Below, piece after piece: positions 38,581 to 46,861 of a DNA stretch of 64,000 nt (position 1 is the stretch's first letter; each line of letters begins with the position of its first letter). The notes under the pieces are model-generated. The model saw only the letters and a list, made by a program, of their open reading frames with translations, was not told where the DNA came from and did no database searches. Source of the DNA: CAWAVN01 sp963844315 (GTDB lineage: Bacteria; Planctomycetota; Planctomycetia; Planctomycetales; Planctomycetaceae); contig CAWJOC010000020.1 in the NCBI GenBank assembly GCA_963844315.1, forward strand, positions 1 through 64,000, in the 5' to 3' direction. Made by a program: the position numbers and the translations under genes.

Positions 38581-39961
38581 GTTAGCCACTCCTGGGCGGA
38601 TTGCACTTGGATGTTTGTCGTGACAAGTTCGCGGTCAATCGTCGTCGGCCAATAGGCGAGGACGGGGTAAGGCTTCGCGCGCGGTCCAGTATAGCCAGTG
38701 ACGCCTGGGGGACCGGACGTGACGAGGGGAGCGATGTCTCTGACCAATCGTTCCAGCGTTTCTCGCTGGGGATCGCTTGCCGAGAGTCGCAAGACGACTT
38801 CACCCGCCTGTTCGTGACTGGGATTCAAGCGAGACCAGATCCCCGGCAGCGAATCGCCCGCCCCCAGGATTTCGATATTGGATTGCCTGGGAGAACAGCC
38901 CGCGAGTTTCAGGCGGTTAAGAATCAATTCGCCGCAGACTTTGGCTTTGTGCTCGGCGTTCCGGCCAGAGACCACCAGCATCGTGGAGACCGCGTAACCG
39001 TCGCGATACGCTAACGAAACCTTCAGCCGGTTTGGCGCAGGCTGTCCTTTGGCTCCTTCCATTTGCACGCGGTCTTTGGCGATCTGAGTGAACCGAACTT
39101 GCGAGAAATCCGCATCCACATCCGGCGTCAGGTAATGTTTTGGATCGCCGATTTCATAGATGAGTTGCTCCGAGAGCGTCCCCATGCTGACTTCGCCTGC
39201 CGTTCCTTCGGGCTTGGTGATGGTGACATCGCCTGCCTCGGTCAATTCCGCGATTGGGTAGCCCACGTCCGTTAGCGATAATGATTCGGTCCAATCGGAA
39301 TACATCCCGCCCGTGGCTTGTGCTCCGCATTCGATCAGATGCCCTGCGACGGTGGCCGCTGCGAGACGGTCCCACTCTTCAAAGGACCAATTGAATTCTT
39401 TGATAGCCGGTCCCACGGTGAGCGAGGCATCGGCACAACGGCCCGTGATCACGATTCTGGCCTCTCGATGCAGGCATTCCACGATGCCCATTGCTCCCAA
39501 ATAGGCATTGATGCTGACAAGTTGCTCCGAGCGTTGCCCCAAGGGTTCGCCCGTTTCCATGTGTTGAAAGGTTTCGCCGGACTTTTTCAATTCATCAAAC
39601 CGAGTTAAAAGGTTATCGCCCGTCACCACGCCGATTGGGACTTGAGGCAATTCGTGCTCATGCAGAATCCGGGCGGTTTCGCGGCGCAGCTTTCGGGATT
39701 CATTCCGCCGGCGTTGGTGATGATTTTTAGTTTTGGTTGCGACTTGAGGCTGGGGATCAATCCGTGCATCACCAGGGGAAAATCCGTGACGAACCCCGCC
39801 TTCTCATCGCGGGATCTTTGGTGGGCCAATACCGAGAGCGTCAACTCGGCAAGGTATTCGAGCGTCAGATAATCCACTTCCGCTGCTTCCACCGTGCGGC
39901 GAGGGGCTTGCAGCCAATCTCCCCAAAACCCTGCGCCGTTGGCAATCCGAATCGTAGGCAT
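38577..39961 (-). CDS. AtuA/DUF1446 family protein (one frameshift)
   Basis: A cytoplasmic protein of about 460 residues of the DUF1446 (AtuA) family. It begins MPTIRIANGAGFWGDWLQAP with the family's GAGFxGD start, and contains DYLTLEYLAELTLSVLAHQR, KIITNAGGMNPESCA, IVITGRCADASLTVGPA and HLIECGAQATGGMYSDW. A one-base indel near 39690 shifts from the first 90 residues (39961 to about 39690) to the rest; the right continuation is ARILHEHELPQVPIGVVTGD. Its stop overlaps the small associated gene. Function: inferred role in terpenoid or branched-chain acid catabolism, with no reaction established. Confidence 0.85.
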
Positions 39962-40016
39962 GGTTTTGTCCTATCGAAGAACGTCCTTTCGCGGAGCGAT
40001 AGACGACAATCGAAAC

Positions 40017-40052
40017 ACAAAAAGACCCGGCTTCTTGAGGAAGAAGCCGGGT
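40017..40052 (-). terminator. Intrinsic terminator
   Basis: A perfect 12-bp stem pairs 40025-40036 with 40041-40052 around the loop GAGG. On the minus strand it is followed by CTTTTTGTGTTT. It lies 240 bp after the DUF3467 gene and 60 bp before the AtuA start, so it ends the DUF3467 transcript. Confidence 0.8.
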
Positions 40053-40292
40053 GGCATATTTCGTCGACGAAAAATGGAAGTGGCTTGTGGTGAGGAATCG
40101 ATCGTCACCCATCCCTCACCGAATCATGTACGGCGGATCCTGCATGGGCAGACTCCTATGGGGAAGGAAACAATCACGCCATCTGTTGATGGAGTGGGAA
40201 AAGGTGTTCTATGGAAAGATACCAAACCCCGCCGCGAAAAGTCAAAGATTTTTCCTGGATCGGCGAGTATTTTTGATTTGTTTGAGGAATTC

Positions 40293-41030
40293 TCACCCAT
40301 CATTTTCGGGATGCGAAGGCGGCGGGGGTTGGGGCGGTTGCTGTTGTTGGCCAAACTTCTTTTGGAACTGGTCGAAAGCGTGGGTGATGGAGCTTAAAAA
40401 GCGGGGCACGTTGCCCGCGGACATATAAACCCGCGAAGACACCGCCGAGCGCGGGAAAAATGTGGTAATGAAGTCGAACGAGAATTCGGAAGTGGTGTGG
40501 CCGATCATCACGGCATTGGCGTAGGCCCCGCAAAGCATCTCGTCAGCCATCTTCAATTGGTCGTAGAGATCCTGCACCGAATTTTGGTTGAGGCTCATGG
40601 ATTCCGGCGCGGCGGGCGCGGGCGGGGATTGCGCCGTGGGTTTCGTTTCGCTTGCCTGGGGGACGACCGGGCCGCTTTGCGGGGCGACGTGGGCGGTGTC
40701 GATTTGAGTGACGCCCGGAATTTGCTCCGGGTGAAAGGTCCGCTGGTAATTGTTCAAATTCTCACGGAGGGCGGCGATAAACCGGCCCAGGACGGCGGGC
40801 GTCATCACCACGCGGGCGGCGACCTGGTGCGGCATCGTCATCCGCAACAGAAAGTCAATGATGAATTCGTGCGCCCCTTGCAGCACCACCGCGCCTGTGC
40901 TGAACACGCCCCGCGCGACGTTTTTCGGAACAAGGGCGGAGACTTGCGAATGGCGGATTTCCTGGCTTTGCGGCGGCGGGTCGCCGGGCGGATGGGAACC
41001 GGGGTTTGGGGGAAAGTCCTCGGAGGACAT
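40293..41030 (-). CDS. Protein with two tandem DUF3467 domains
   Basis: A 245-residue cytoplasmic protein. The ATG at 41030 starts MSSEDFPPNPGSHPPGDPPP; upstream codons are open but unsupported. The first domain (about residues 35-100) reads GAHEFIIDFLLRMTM, then ARVVMTPAVLGRFIAALREN. The second (about 165-230) reads AYANAVMIGHTTSEFSFDFI, then SRVYMSAGNVPRFLSSI. Both follow the DUF3467 layout (EFxxDF, then RVxMSP and LxxAL). Most family members have one copy and are about 100 residues long. A Pro/Ala-rich linker joins them, and the C-terminus is Gln/Pro-rich (GQQQQPPQPPPPSHP). Function unknown. Confidence 0.8.
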   Translation of the reverse strand: MSSEDFPPNPGSHPPGDPPPQSQEIRHSQVSALVPKNVARGVFSTGAVVLQGAHEFIIDFLLRMTMPHQVAARVVMTPAVLGRFIAALRENLNNYQRTFHPEQIPGVTQIDTAHVAPQSGPVVPQASETKPTAQSPPAPAAPESMSLNQNSVQDLYDQLKMADEMLCGAYANAVMIGHTTSEFSFDFITTFFPRSAVSSRVYMSAGNVPRFLSSITHAFDQFQKKFGQQQQPPQPPPPSHPENDG

Positions 41031-41200
41031 GGATAGGCTCACAATCGGAGGGGTTTGGGCGATTCTTCCTGAACAGTTATTTGACCATATCACGCCGCGC
41101 GCAATTCCTCAACCGCGTTTGTTGCGCTTTCCAAGACTTGTTTACGTCCGTTCCATCTGTCCGAGTTGGATAAGATGCGTAAGCTGGACTGGCCATTGCG

Positions 41201-42997
41201 TTACACGGGTTGAAACGGCCAAATCCAGGGGATCAGGGTGATGGCGACAATCGTCAAGACCACGTGCAGTGGTCCGCCGATCTTGATGAAATCACTGAAA
41301 CGATAGCCCCCCGGCCCGTAGACCATCATGTTCGTCTGATAGCCGATGGGCGTCATGAAGCTGGCCGAGGCGGACAGGATCAGGGCAATCAAAAACGGGC
41401 GCGGGTCCACGTGGTAGAGTTCCGCAACCTTTACGCAGAACGGGAACAACAGCACCGCCGCCGCATTGTTGGTGATCAATTCCGTGACCAAAGAACCGAG
41501 GAGGTACATCGCGGCCAGCGTCCCGACGGGTCCAAAGGCCTCCGTGGAATTGACCACGGCGGTTGCGATGGCGGTCGCCGCCCCGGAGTTTTCCAATGCG
41601 GTTCCCACGCCGAAAGAGGCTCCAATCGTGACCAGGACTTGCCATTCGATGCTCCGCCTGGCATCGCCCGAGGAAATGCAGCCCATCGCCACCATCGCCA
41701 CGGCGATCAGCGTTCCGGCCACGAGAATATCCACGACTCCGGTCGTCATCAGCGCGATGAGCACAAGGAACAGAGCCAGCGCGATCCACGCCCGGTCGTG
41801 CCGGAGCGGTCGCCAGTCTTCCACGTCGCTGACCAGGTAAAACGCCGGGTCGTTGCGGTGTGCCCGGAGGAAATGCGCTCGGACCTGAAGCAAAAGGGTA
41901 TCGCCGGGTTGCAGCGTCACATCGCCGAGTTTTTTCTCCACACGATGCCCGCCGCGATGGACGGCCACCACCGCCGCCCCGTAAGTCGCGCGGAACTCGG
42001 CCTCTTTGATCGTCTTGCCCACGAGCGGAGAATTCTGCGAGATTACCGCTTCGCAAAGCCGCCTGCGGCGTTGCTGCTTGGGGGAAACTTCGTAATCCGG
42101 GTCGGCGATGGGAACCAGGCCCACGATCTTTTCCAGGTCGATGATGCTGCTGACGATCCCGGTGAACACCAGCCGGTCGTTGGCTTGGATCAGGTCGTCG
42201 GGATTCACGGGGGCGATGATCTGGCCGTCCCGGTCGATTTCGATCAGGAACAGTCCCGGCAGTTGCCGAAGCCCCGCGTTCTCGACCGATTGACCGATCA
42301 ATCGGCAGCCGGGCTGCACTTGCATCTCAGCCAGATATTCCCGGCGGGATTCGCCAAGCTGCTCCAAGAGTTCCTTCCGTTCGGGAAGCAAACGCCCGGC
42401 GATGAAGAGATAGCCCAACCCAATCACGGCATAGGGGATGCCAATCGCGGAGATCTCGAACAGGGACATGCCCGGAATGCCGCTTTGAATCATCAGGCCA
42501 TTGACGACCAGGTTGGTGGAGGTGCCAATCAGCGTGCAGGTTCCGCCCAGAATAGCCAGGTACGACAACGGGATCAGGAATTTGGAAGGCGACACGCGAT
42601 GCCTGCGGCTCCAATCGATCACCACGGGCATGAACATGGCTACGATGGGCGTGTTGTTCAGAAACGCGGACATGGGCAGCACGATGACTCCCAACCGGGC
42701 CAATACGCCTTTCTCGGTTTTGGCCCGCCCTAGGATCTGATGGCCCAACCAATCCAACACCCCCGTTTCCCGAAGCCCCGCCGCCACCACAAACAGCACC
42801 GCCACCGTCAGCATTCCGCTGTTGGAGAACCCGGCGAACGCTTCCTGGGGAGTGATGATTCCCAGCAAGGCCAAAAGCGACGTGGCCCCCAGAAACAGCA
42901 TATCCGGCGGCGCGAGGTTTTTGACCAGAGAGAAGAACACAAAAGCGACGATCCCCAGCGTGATCCAAGCAGGGAATGGGATGCCCAGGAAATCCAT
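41201..42997 (-). CDS. SLC13-family permease with two RCK_C (TrkA_C) domains
   Basis: A 598-residue inner-membrane transporter of the DASS/SLC13 group, probably a sodium-coupled anion (sulfate, di- or tricarboxylate) symporter. The start ATG 42997 gives MDFLGIPFPAWITLG. N-terminal helices include the motif SAFLNNTPIVAMFMPVVIDW, and LGGTCTLIGTSTNLVVNGLM (first SNT-type signature). Two cytoplasmic RCK_C domains follow at about residues 215-300 and 310-395 (VQPGCRLIGQSVENAGL; SPLVGKTIKEAEFRATYG). The second half has ELITNNAAAVLLFPF and ASFMTPIGYQTNMMVYGPGG (second signature). A stem-loop lies in the leader 26-58 bp upstream. Confidence 0.92.
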   Translation of the reverse strand: MDFLGIPFPAWITLGIVAFVFFSLVKNLAPPDMLFLGATSLLALLGIITPQEAFAGFSNSGMLTVAVLFVVAAGLRETGVLDWLGHQILGRAKTEKGVLARLGVIVLPMSAFLNNTPIVAMFMPVVIDWSRRHRVSPSKFLIPLSYLAILGGTCTLIGTSTNLVVNGLMIQSGIPGMSLFEISAIGIPYAVIGLGYLFIAGRLLPERKELLEQLGESRREYLAEMQVQPGCRLIGQSVENAGLRQLPGLFLIEIDRDGQIIAPVNPDDLIQANDRLVFTGIVSSIIDLEKIVGLVPIADPDYEVSPKQQRRRRLCEAVISQNSPLVGKTIKEAEFRATYGAAVVAVHRGGHRVEKKLGDVTLQPGDTLLLQVRAHFLRAHRNDPAFYLVSDVEDWRPLRHDRAWIALALFLVLIALMTTGVVDILVAGTLIAVAMVAMGCISSGDARRSIEWQVLVTIGASFGVGTALENSGAATAIATAVVNSTEAFGPVGTLAAMYLLGSLVTELITNNAAAVLLFPFCVKVAELYHVDPRPFLIALILSASASFMTPIGYQTNMMVYGPGGYRFSDFIKIGGPLHVVLTIVAITLIPWIWPFQPV

Positions 42998-43022
42998 GGG
43001 AAACCTCTCGATAAAATAAATG

Positions 43023-43055
43023 AAGGGTTGGAAGCTAACATGGCTTCCAACCCTT
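43023..43055 (-). promoter_or_regulatory. Terminator-like hairpin in the permease leader
   Basis: A perfect 13-bp stem pairs 43023-43035 (AAGGGTTGGAAGC) with 43043-43055 around the loop TAACATG. Read on the minus strand it is followed by CATTTATTTTA and then the permease start codon 26 bp on. Being upstream of the gene it could act as an attenuator. Confidence 0.55.
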
Positions 43056-43282
43056 TCAGAATTGTCCGCGTAAATAGGGAAGTTCCGGCTTAACTTCCGA
43101 TGACGCGACTCTCCCTCGGGACGGAAACCGCCCGCCGGCAACAACACGGCCGCAAGATGGGAAGGAGAGTACGCATGCTGAAAATTATCGGTGGAAGAAC
43201 CGGAAAACTTGAAGCGATCCACCCATTCCAGGACGGATCCACTCGGTAGGTTTTAGCCGAATCCCTAACATTGGGTCAAGCA

Positions 43283-43310
43283 ACCTTGACCCTTGTCCCT
43301 TGATCCGTTG
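43283..43310. repeat. Degenerate heptamer repeat (CCCTTGA family)
   Basis: Four contiguous 7-bp units: ACCTTGA, CCCTTGT, CCCTTGA, TCCGTTG. Same unit and orientation as 8423-8450. Confidence 0.65.
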
Positions 43311-43366
43311 TAAATTACAAATCGGGAACGACAATTCTTGGGATTTCTTTTGAAGGACGCAGATTC

Positions 43367-43834
43367 ATGGCTTTGCAGCGCACGTTGATTCTCATCAAGC
43401 CCGACGCCGTCAAGCGGCGGCTCGCGGGACGAATTCTCACTCGGTTTGAGGAACGGGGTTTAAGGCTTGTGGGCCTCAAGCTGATTCAAATCACGCCGGA
43501 GCTTTCTCAAAGGCACTATGCCGAGCACGTCAAAAAGCCGTTTTATCCGCTGCTGGAAGAGTTCATCACGTCCGGGCCGGTGCTGGCGATTGTGGCGGAA
43601 GGCCCGGAAGCGGTTTCGGTGGTACGGGCGATGATGGGTCCGACCAACGGACGGGACGCCGCTCCGGGAACCATCCGGGGCGATTACGGCATGAGCCGGC
43701 AAATGAACCTTGTCCACGGCAGCGACAGTCCCGACGCCGCCCGCCGCGAAATCGAACTCTACTTCCGCCCGGAAGAACTCTTGGACTACGAAACTCCGCT
43801 TTCTGAGTACACCTGCGCCGCGGATGAAAAGTAA
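43367..43834 (+). CDS. ndk: Nucleoside diphosphate kinase
   Basis: A 155-residue cytoplasmic enzyme that transfers the gamma phosphate between nucleoside tri- and diphosphates. It shows RTLILIKPDAVKRRLAGRIL at the N-terminus, PFYPLLEEFITSGPVLAIV, the nucleotide-binding segment MMGPTNGRDAAPGTIRGDYG and the active-site histidine in NLVHGSDSPDAARREIELYF. Length is normal for the family plus a few C-terminal residues (CAADEK). GAAGGACGC precedes the ATG. Confidence 0.96.
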   Translation: MALQRTLILIKPDAVKRRLAGRILTRFEERGLRLVGLKLIQITPELSQRHYAEHVKKPFYPLLEEFITSGPVLAIVAEGPEAVSVVRAMMGPTNGRDAAPGTIRGDYGMSRQMNLVHGSDSPDAARREIELYFRPEELLDYETPLSEYTCAADEK

Positions 43835-43852
43835 TCGGAACCGACGCAAGAC

Positions 43853-44296
43853 ATGAAGTCGCGCATCCTCCAATTCCTGTTGTTGCCCTTCGCCTTGCTC
43901 AAGTGGTTCTTTGAGGACGTCTTGGGAGACGGTCCGTGGTATCGCAAGCAAGTGGAATGGATGGAAAGCCGCCCGCCCATGCCGAACGCCGACTATCTTG
44001 CAGCCATCAGTTGTCCAGACGTTGATGGACCAATATGGATTGCAATTCGCGATGCATTCGCGGCTTCTATTGGAGTTCGGTCAGAGGTGATTCATCCCGA
44101 GGATCCCCTGAGGACTCTATGGCGAATGCAATGGTTTGGCCCCGATGTTCTCGCCATCATTTTTCAGATGGAAGTGATTTTCCAGGTGAAAATTCCGGCC
44201 AGTCGCTTCCTTCTCGCTAAGGATTTGCGAGTCGAAACCTTTGCGGAATTTGGAGGACTGATGGTCAGGGCGATTCAAAAAAGCCGTGCCGCTTGA
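43853..44296 (+). CDS. Acyl-carrier-protein-like protein without a phosphopantetheine serine
   Basis: A 147-residue protein, 18 bp after ndk on the same strand. The N-terminus (LQFLLLPFALLKWFFEDVLG) is hydrophobic and may be a membrane anchor. The second half matches the helix pattern of acyl carrier proteins: RSEVIHPEDPLRTLWRMQWF, then GPDVLAIIFQMEVIFQVKIP (ACPs read LGxDSLDxVELVMALEEEFxIxIP). Where ACPs have Asp-Ser-Leu, this protein has Pro-Asp-Val, so there is no serine to carry the prosthetic group. A structural or regulatory role is possible. The homology is inferred from pattern only. Confidence 0.6.
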   Translation: MKSRILQFLLLPFALLKWFFEDVLGDGPWYRKQVEWMESRPPMPNADYLAAISCPDVDGPIWIAIRDAFAASIGVRSEVIHPEDPLRTLWRMQWFGPDVLAIIFQMEVIFQVKIPASRFLLAKDLRVETFAEFGGLMVRAIQKSRAA

Positions 44297-44339
44297 TGAA
44301 TGAGAACGTTGTGCAGTCTGCCATCCTGGCGGTTGAATT

Positions 44340-44522
44340 TCACAGCGAGATGGCGGGCAGTTCGCCATAAGGCATGGACAAATTCAGGCTCGCGAGGCGA
44401 TTGTGCGAGAAGCGACGCAATAGCGCATCCGCCATTGTCATAAGGCCCACAATCGCCCCGATTAAAACGAACGACAACACCAGAAATGCGAGCGTGAAAA
44501 CGAAGATCATCGGAGTCATCAT
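44340..44522 (-). CDS. Possible small membrane protein (60 aa)
   Basis: A 60-residue ORF, MMTPMIFVFTLAFLVLSFVL onward, with one strongly hydrophobic helix of about 25 residues and a basic C-terminal part (RRFSHNRLASLNLSMPY). The gap of about 400 bp between the ACP-like gene and the sigma factor gene is otherwise empty. No good Shine-Dalgarno sequence is seen, and the frame stays open to 44726 upstream. The match to a transmembrane helix is the only support. Confidence 0.35.
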   Translation of the reverse strand: MMTPMIFVFTLAFLVLSFVLIGAIVGLMTMADALLRRFSHNRLASLNLSMPYGELPAISL

Positions 44523-44704
44523 GGAATCGAACTTTCCCTTTGGTGGGGATAGCAGCGGACAATTTCCCGTCCGGGATTGGATCGCCCTCAGTAACCTTGT
44601 AGCATGAAGAGGGCGTTTCCATTTCCACGTCAAACCTGACACGGATTGGACGTGAAATCGGAGAGATTTTAAAAATCCTGGCCAGAGACTCGGAGGTGGG
44701 GCAA

Positions 44705-45310
44705 ATGAGCGAATCCGAAGACACACGTCAAAGCATCGGGTCGGTCACCATGCTGCTCCACGGAATTTGCCACGTGGATGAGGTCCGGACCAAGGAATTC
44801 TGGGATCTGTTTTTCCCCCGGATGGTGAAGGTGGCCAATCGCACGCTCGCCTGCCACGCCGATGCCGAGGATGCCGCCCAGGAGGCGTTGGTCAAATTCT
44901 GGCAAAAGGCCCAGGACGGCGAAGTGCCGCCGGACCTCAACCGGTTTGAGATCTGGACGTTCCTCTCCACCATGACCAGCCGCCAGGCGATTGATTTTCT
45001 CCGCAAGAAATCCCGGCAGAAACGCGGCGGAGGCCATGTCCAAACAGAATCCGCCCTGTCGACGGGGGCCGATTCGGAACTGCACTATCTGGATGGGCTA
45101 ATCGGCGAACTGACATTTCACGACTTCGATCTCGTGCTGGATGAACTTCTGGAGGCCTTGGAAGAGGATCTCAAAACTATCCTCATTTGCCGGATGATGG
45201 GCTACACGAACGCCGAAATCGCCGAGATGCTGGGCTGCTCGGAACGCCATGTCCGCAGGCAAGTTGAAGAGCTTCGGGAAGAGATTCAAGGGCAGGAAGC
45301 GAAAACGTGA
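44705..45310 (+). CDS. ECF-type RNA polymerase sigma factor
   Basis: A 201-residue sigma-70 family factor of ECF size. Region 2 includes FWDLFFPRMVKVANRTLAC, DAEDAAQEALVKFW and IWTFLSTMTSRQAIDFLRKK. Region 4 is the helix-turn-helix LKTILICRMMGYTNAEIAEM with LGCSERHVRRQVEELREEIQ as recognition helix. GGAGG eight bases upstream supports ATG 44705 rather than GTG 44696. Planctomycetes encode many such factors of the SigK/HTH ECF type. No anti-sigma factor is adjacent, so its trigger is unknown. Confidence 0.88.
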   Translation: MSESEDTRQSIGSVTMLLHGICHVDEVRTKEFWDLFFPRMVKVANRTLACHADAEDAAQEALVKFWQKAQDGEVPPDLNRFEIWTFLSTMTSRQAIDFLRKKSRQKRGGGHVQTESALSTGADSELHYLDGLIGELTFHDFDLVLDELLEALEEDLKTILICRMMGYTNAEIAEMLGCSERHVRRQVEELREEIQGQEAKT

Positions 45311-45376
45311 GCTGATTTTGATTTCAATTCCCCTTCGAATCCTGGCCGATCCTTTATCACACCACGATGCACAGCC

Positions 45377-46477
45377 ATGCCGGAAGATGACGATGATCTC
45401 TTAATGCAAACCTTTCCCCTGCTCGAACCACTTTGCGAACGCTTGGAGGAGTTGGCGAAGGAACTTCCCGACCAAACCGACATTTGGCCCGCGAAGCAGT
45501 TTGAAGAACTGGCGAAAGCCGGAGTCTTGGGTTGGGTGATTCCCGAAGAATTCGGCGGGCAGGAGGTTTCCACCGAAGCCCTCACGTTGGGCTATCTCCG
45601 GTTGACTCAGGCCTGCCTGACGACCACGTTCATCCTGACCCAAAGAAACGGAGCCTGCGAACGCATTGCGGGCAGTGACAACGAAGAACTCAAGGCGAAA
45701 CTCTTGCCACCGCTCTGCCGGGGCGAAATCTTTACCACGGTGGGCATTTCGCACCTCACCACCTCCCGCCAGCACCTGGGACGCCCTGCCGTTTCCGCGA
45801 CAGAAACGCCCGGCGGTTGGATCTTTGATGGCAGCGTGCCTTGGGTCACAGGGGCGTTGGCGGCCGATTTTATCGTCACGGGCGGAACGGCTTCCGATGG
45901 GAGACAACTTCTGGTCGCCTTGCCCACGGGCACCCAAGGCGTGGAGCGAAAAGCCCCGCCGGAACTTTTGGCGCTCAATGCCTCGCAAACCGGAGCGGTG
46001 GAACTTCATGAGGTAATTGTCCCCAATGGATACATCATTGTTGGGCCAATCGAGAACGTAATGAAACACGGCAGCGGAGGCGGTGCCGGATCGCTCACCA
46101 CCTCCGCCTTGGCGATTGGCTTATCCGCCGCCGCTCTCAAACACTTGTCCAATGAAGCCGAGAAACGCCCGGATTTGCGGACGATCCAAGAGCCGCTCGC
46201 ATCGGAATGGCAAACGCTCAAGTCCGATCTGATGCAGGCATTGCATGGCGAAGTCTCGAATGCCGCGCATCTCACCACGGAATCCATTCGCGTTCGCGCA
46301 AACTCCTTGGCGCTCCGCATGACGCAGGGCTATCTCGCCGCCACCAAAGGCGCGGGCTTCTTGGCGAGTCATCCCGCTTCGCGATTGGTGCGGGAAGCGA
46401 TGTTCTTCCTCGTCTGGTCCTGCCCGCAACCCGTCCTTATGGCCCAACTCCAAGAGTTTGCGTGCGTGCTCGAATGA
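45377..46477 (+). CDS. Acyl-CoA dehydrogenase family protein
   Basis: A 366-residue flavoprotein related to acyl-CoA dehydrogenases. N-terminal helical domain: FEELAKAGVLGWVIPEEFGG and LTQACLTTTFILTQRNGACE; middle beta domain with ISHLTTSRQHLGRPAVSATE and GGWIFDGSVPWVTGA; C-terminal helical domain RMTQGYLAATKGAGFL. The catalytic base region is not clear, and the length is a little short (380-400 is typical), so it may act on a non-acyl-CoA substrate, like some nitroalkane or acyl-ACP relatives. It lies 66 bp downstream of the sigma factor gene on the same strand. Confidence 0.85.
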   Translation: MPEDDDDLLMQTFPLLEPLCERLEELAKELPDQTDIWPAKQFEELAKAGVLGWVIPEEFGGQEVSTEALTLGYLRLTQACLTTTFILTQRNGACERIAGSDNEELKAKLLPPLCRGEIFTTVGISHLTTSRQHLGRPAVSATETPGGWIFDGSVPWVTGALAADFIVTGGTASDGRQLLVALPTGTQGVERKAPPELLALNASQTGAVELHEVIVPNGYIIVGPIENVMKHGSGGGAGSLTTSALAIGLSAAALKHLSNEAEKRPDLRTIQEPLASEWQTLKSDLMQALHGEVSNAAHLTTESIRVRANSLALRMTQGYLAATKGAGFLASHPASRLVREAMFFLVWSCPQPVLMAQLQEFACVLE

Positions 46478-46548
46478 GGAGACGTCAGGGAGAAAACGAT
46501 GCTTACGCAAAGCCGTGGGCATTGCATCCTAATGTTTAGCGGCTCTGG

Positions 46549-46830
46549 TTAAGTCACAGAGATATAAAGGATGATGAAGAGAATTATTCCCGGCCAGAAA
46601 AGCACGGCGAACCACAGCCGATGCAGGGATGACCGGAATTCGCTTGCGAGTTTTGAATCGTCGGTTGCAAGGATAGGGTAATCTTTCCGCAGTAGATACC
46701 ATTGGACGAGACGCAGGATGAAAATCAGCCCGAGTATCGGAATCAAGCCGACGACAATCGCTTGCCTCGCATCACGGATAAGATTGGTCGCTTTCTTCGC
46801 TGTCTTTTCGGGCAGTGCATCGCTCGCCAT
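46549..46830 (-). CDS. Small two-helix membrane protein
   Basis: A 93-residue protein with two hydrophobic segments, IVVGLIPILGLIFILRLVQW (residues about 25-45) and WFAVLFWPGIILFIILYISV (about 72-92), linked by a polar loop (KDYPILATDDSKLASEFRSS). No family is recognised. It follows the HzsA-like gene on the same strand by 31 bp and may be cotranscribed. Confidence 0.6.
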   Translation of the reverse strand: MASDALPEKTAKKATNLIRDARQAIVVGLIPILGLIFILRLVQWYLLRKDYPILATDDSKLASEFRSSLHRLWFAVLFWPGIILFIILYISVT

Positions 46831-46861
46831 GAATTGCCACCTGACTCGTATTTGTTTGAAA

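Larger units (their letters stand above)
42998..43366. other. Divergent intergenic region between permease and ndk
   Basis: Holds a hairpin close to the permease start (43023-43055), a heptamer repeat (43283-43310) and presumably promoters for both genes. No further gene is supported. Confidence 0.5.

Noticed and set aside
41210..42733. 507-codon plus-strand ORF opposite the SLC13 permease
   Set aside because: His/Asp/Gly/Gln-rich composition typical of the complement of a membrane protein gene; the minus-strand frame has full SLC13 and RCK_C motifs.
43283..43310. CRISPR-like array from short repeats
   Set aside because: Units are 7 bp, contiguous and degenerate, without spacers; no cas genes in the window.
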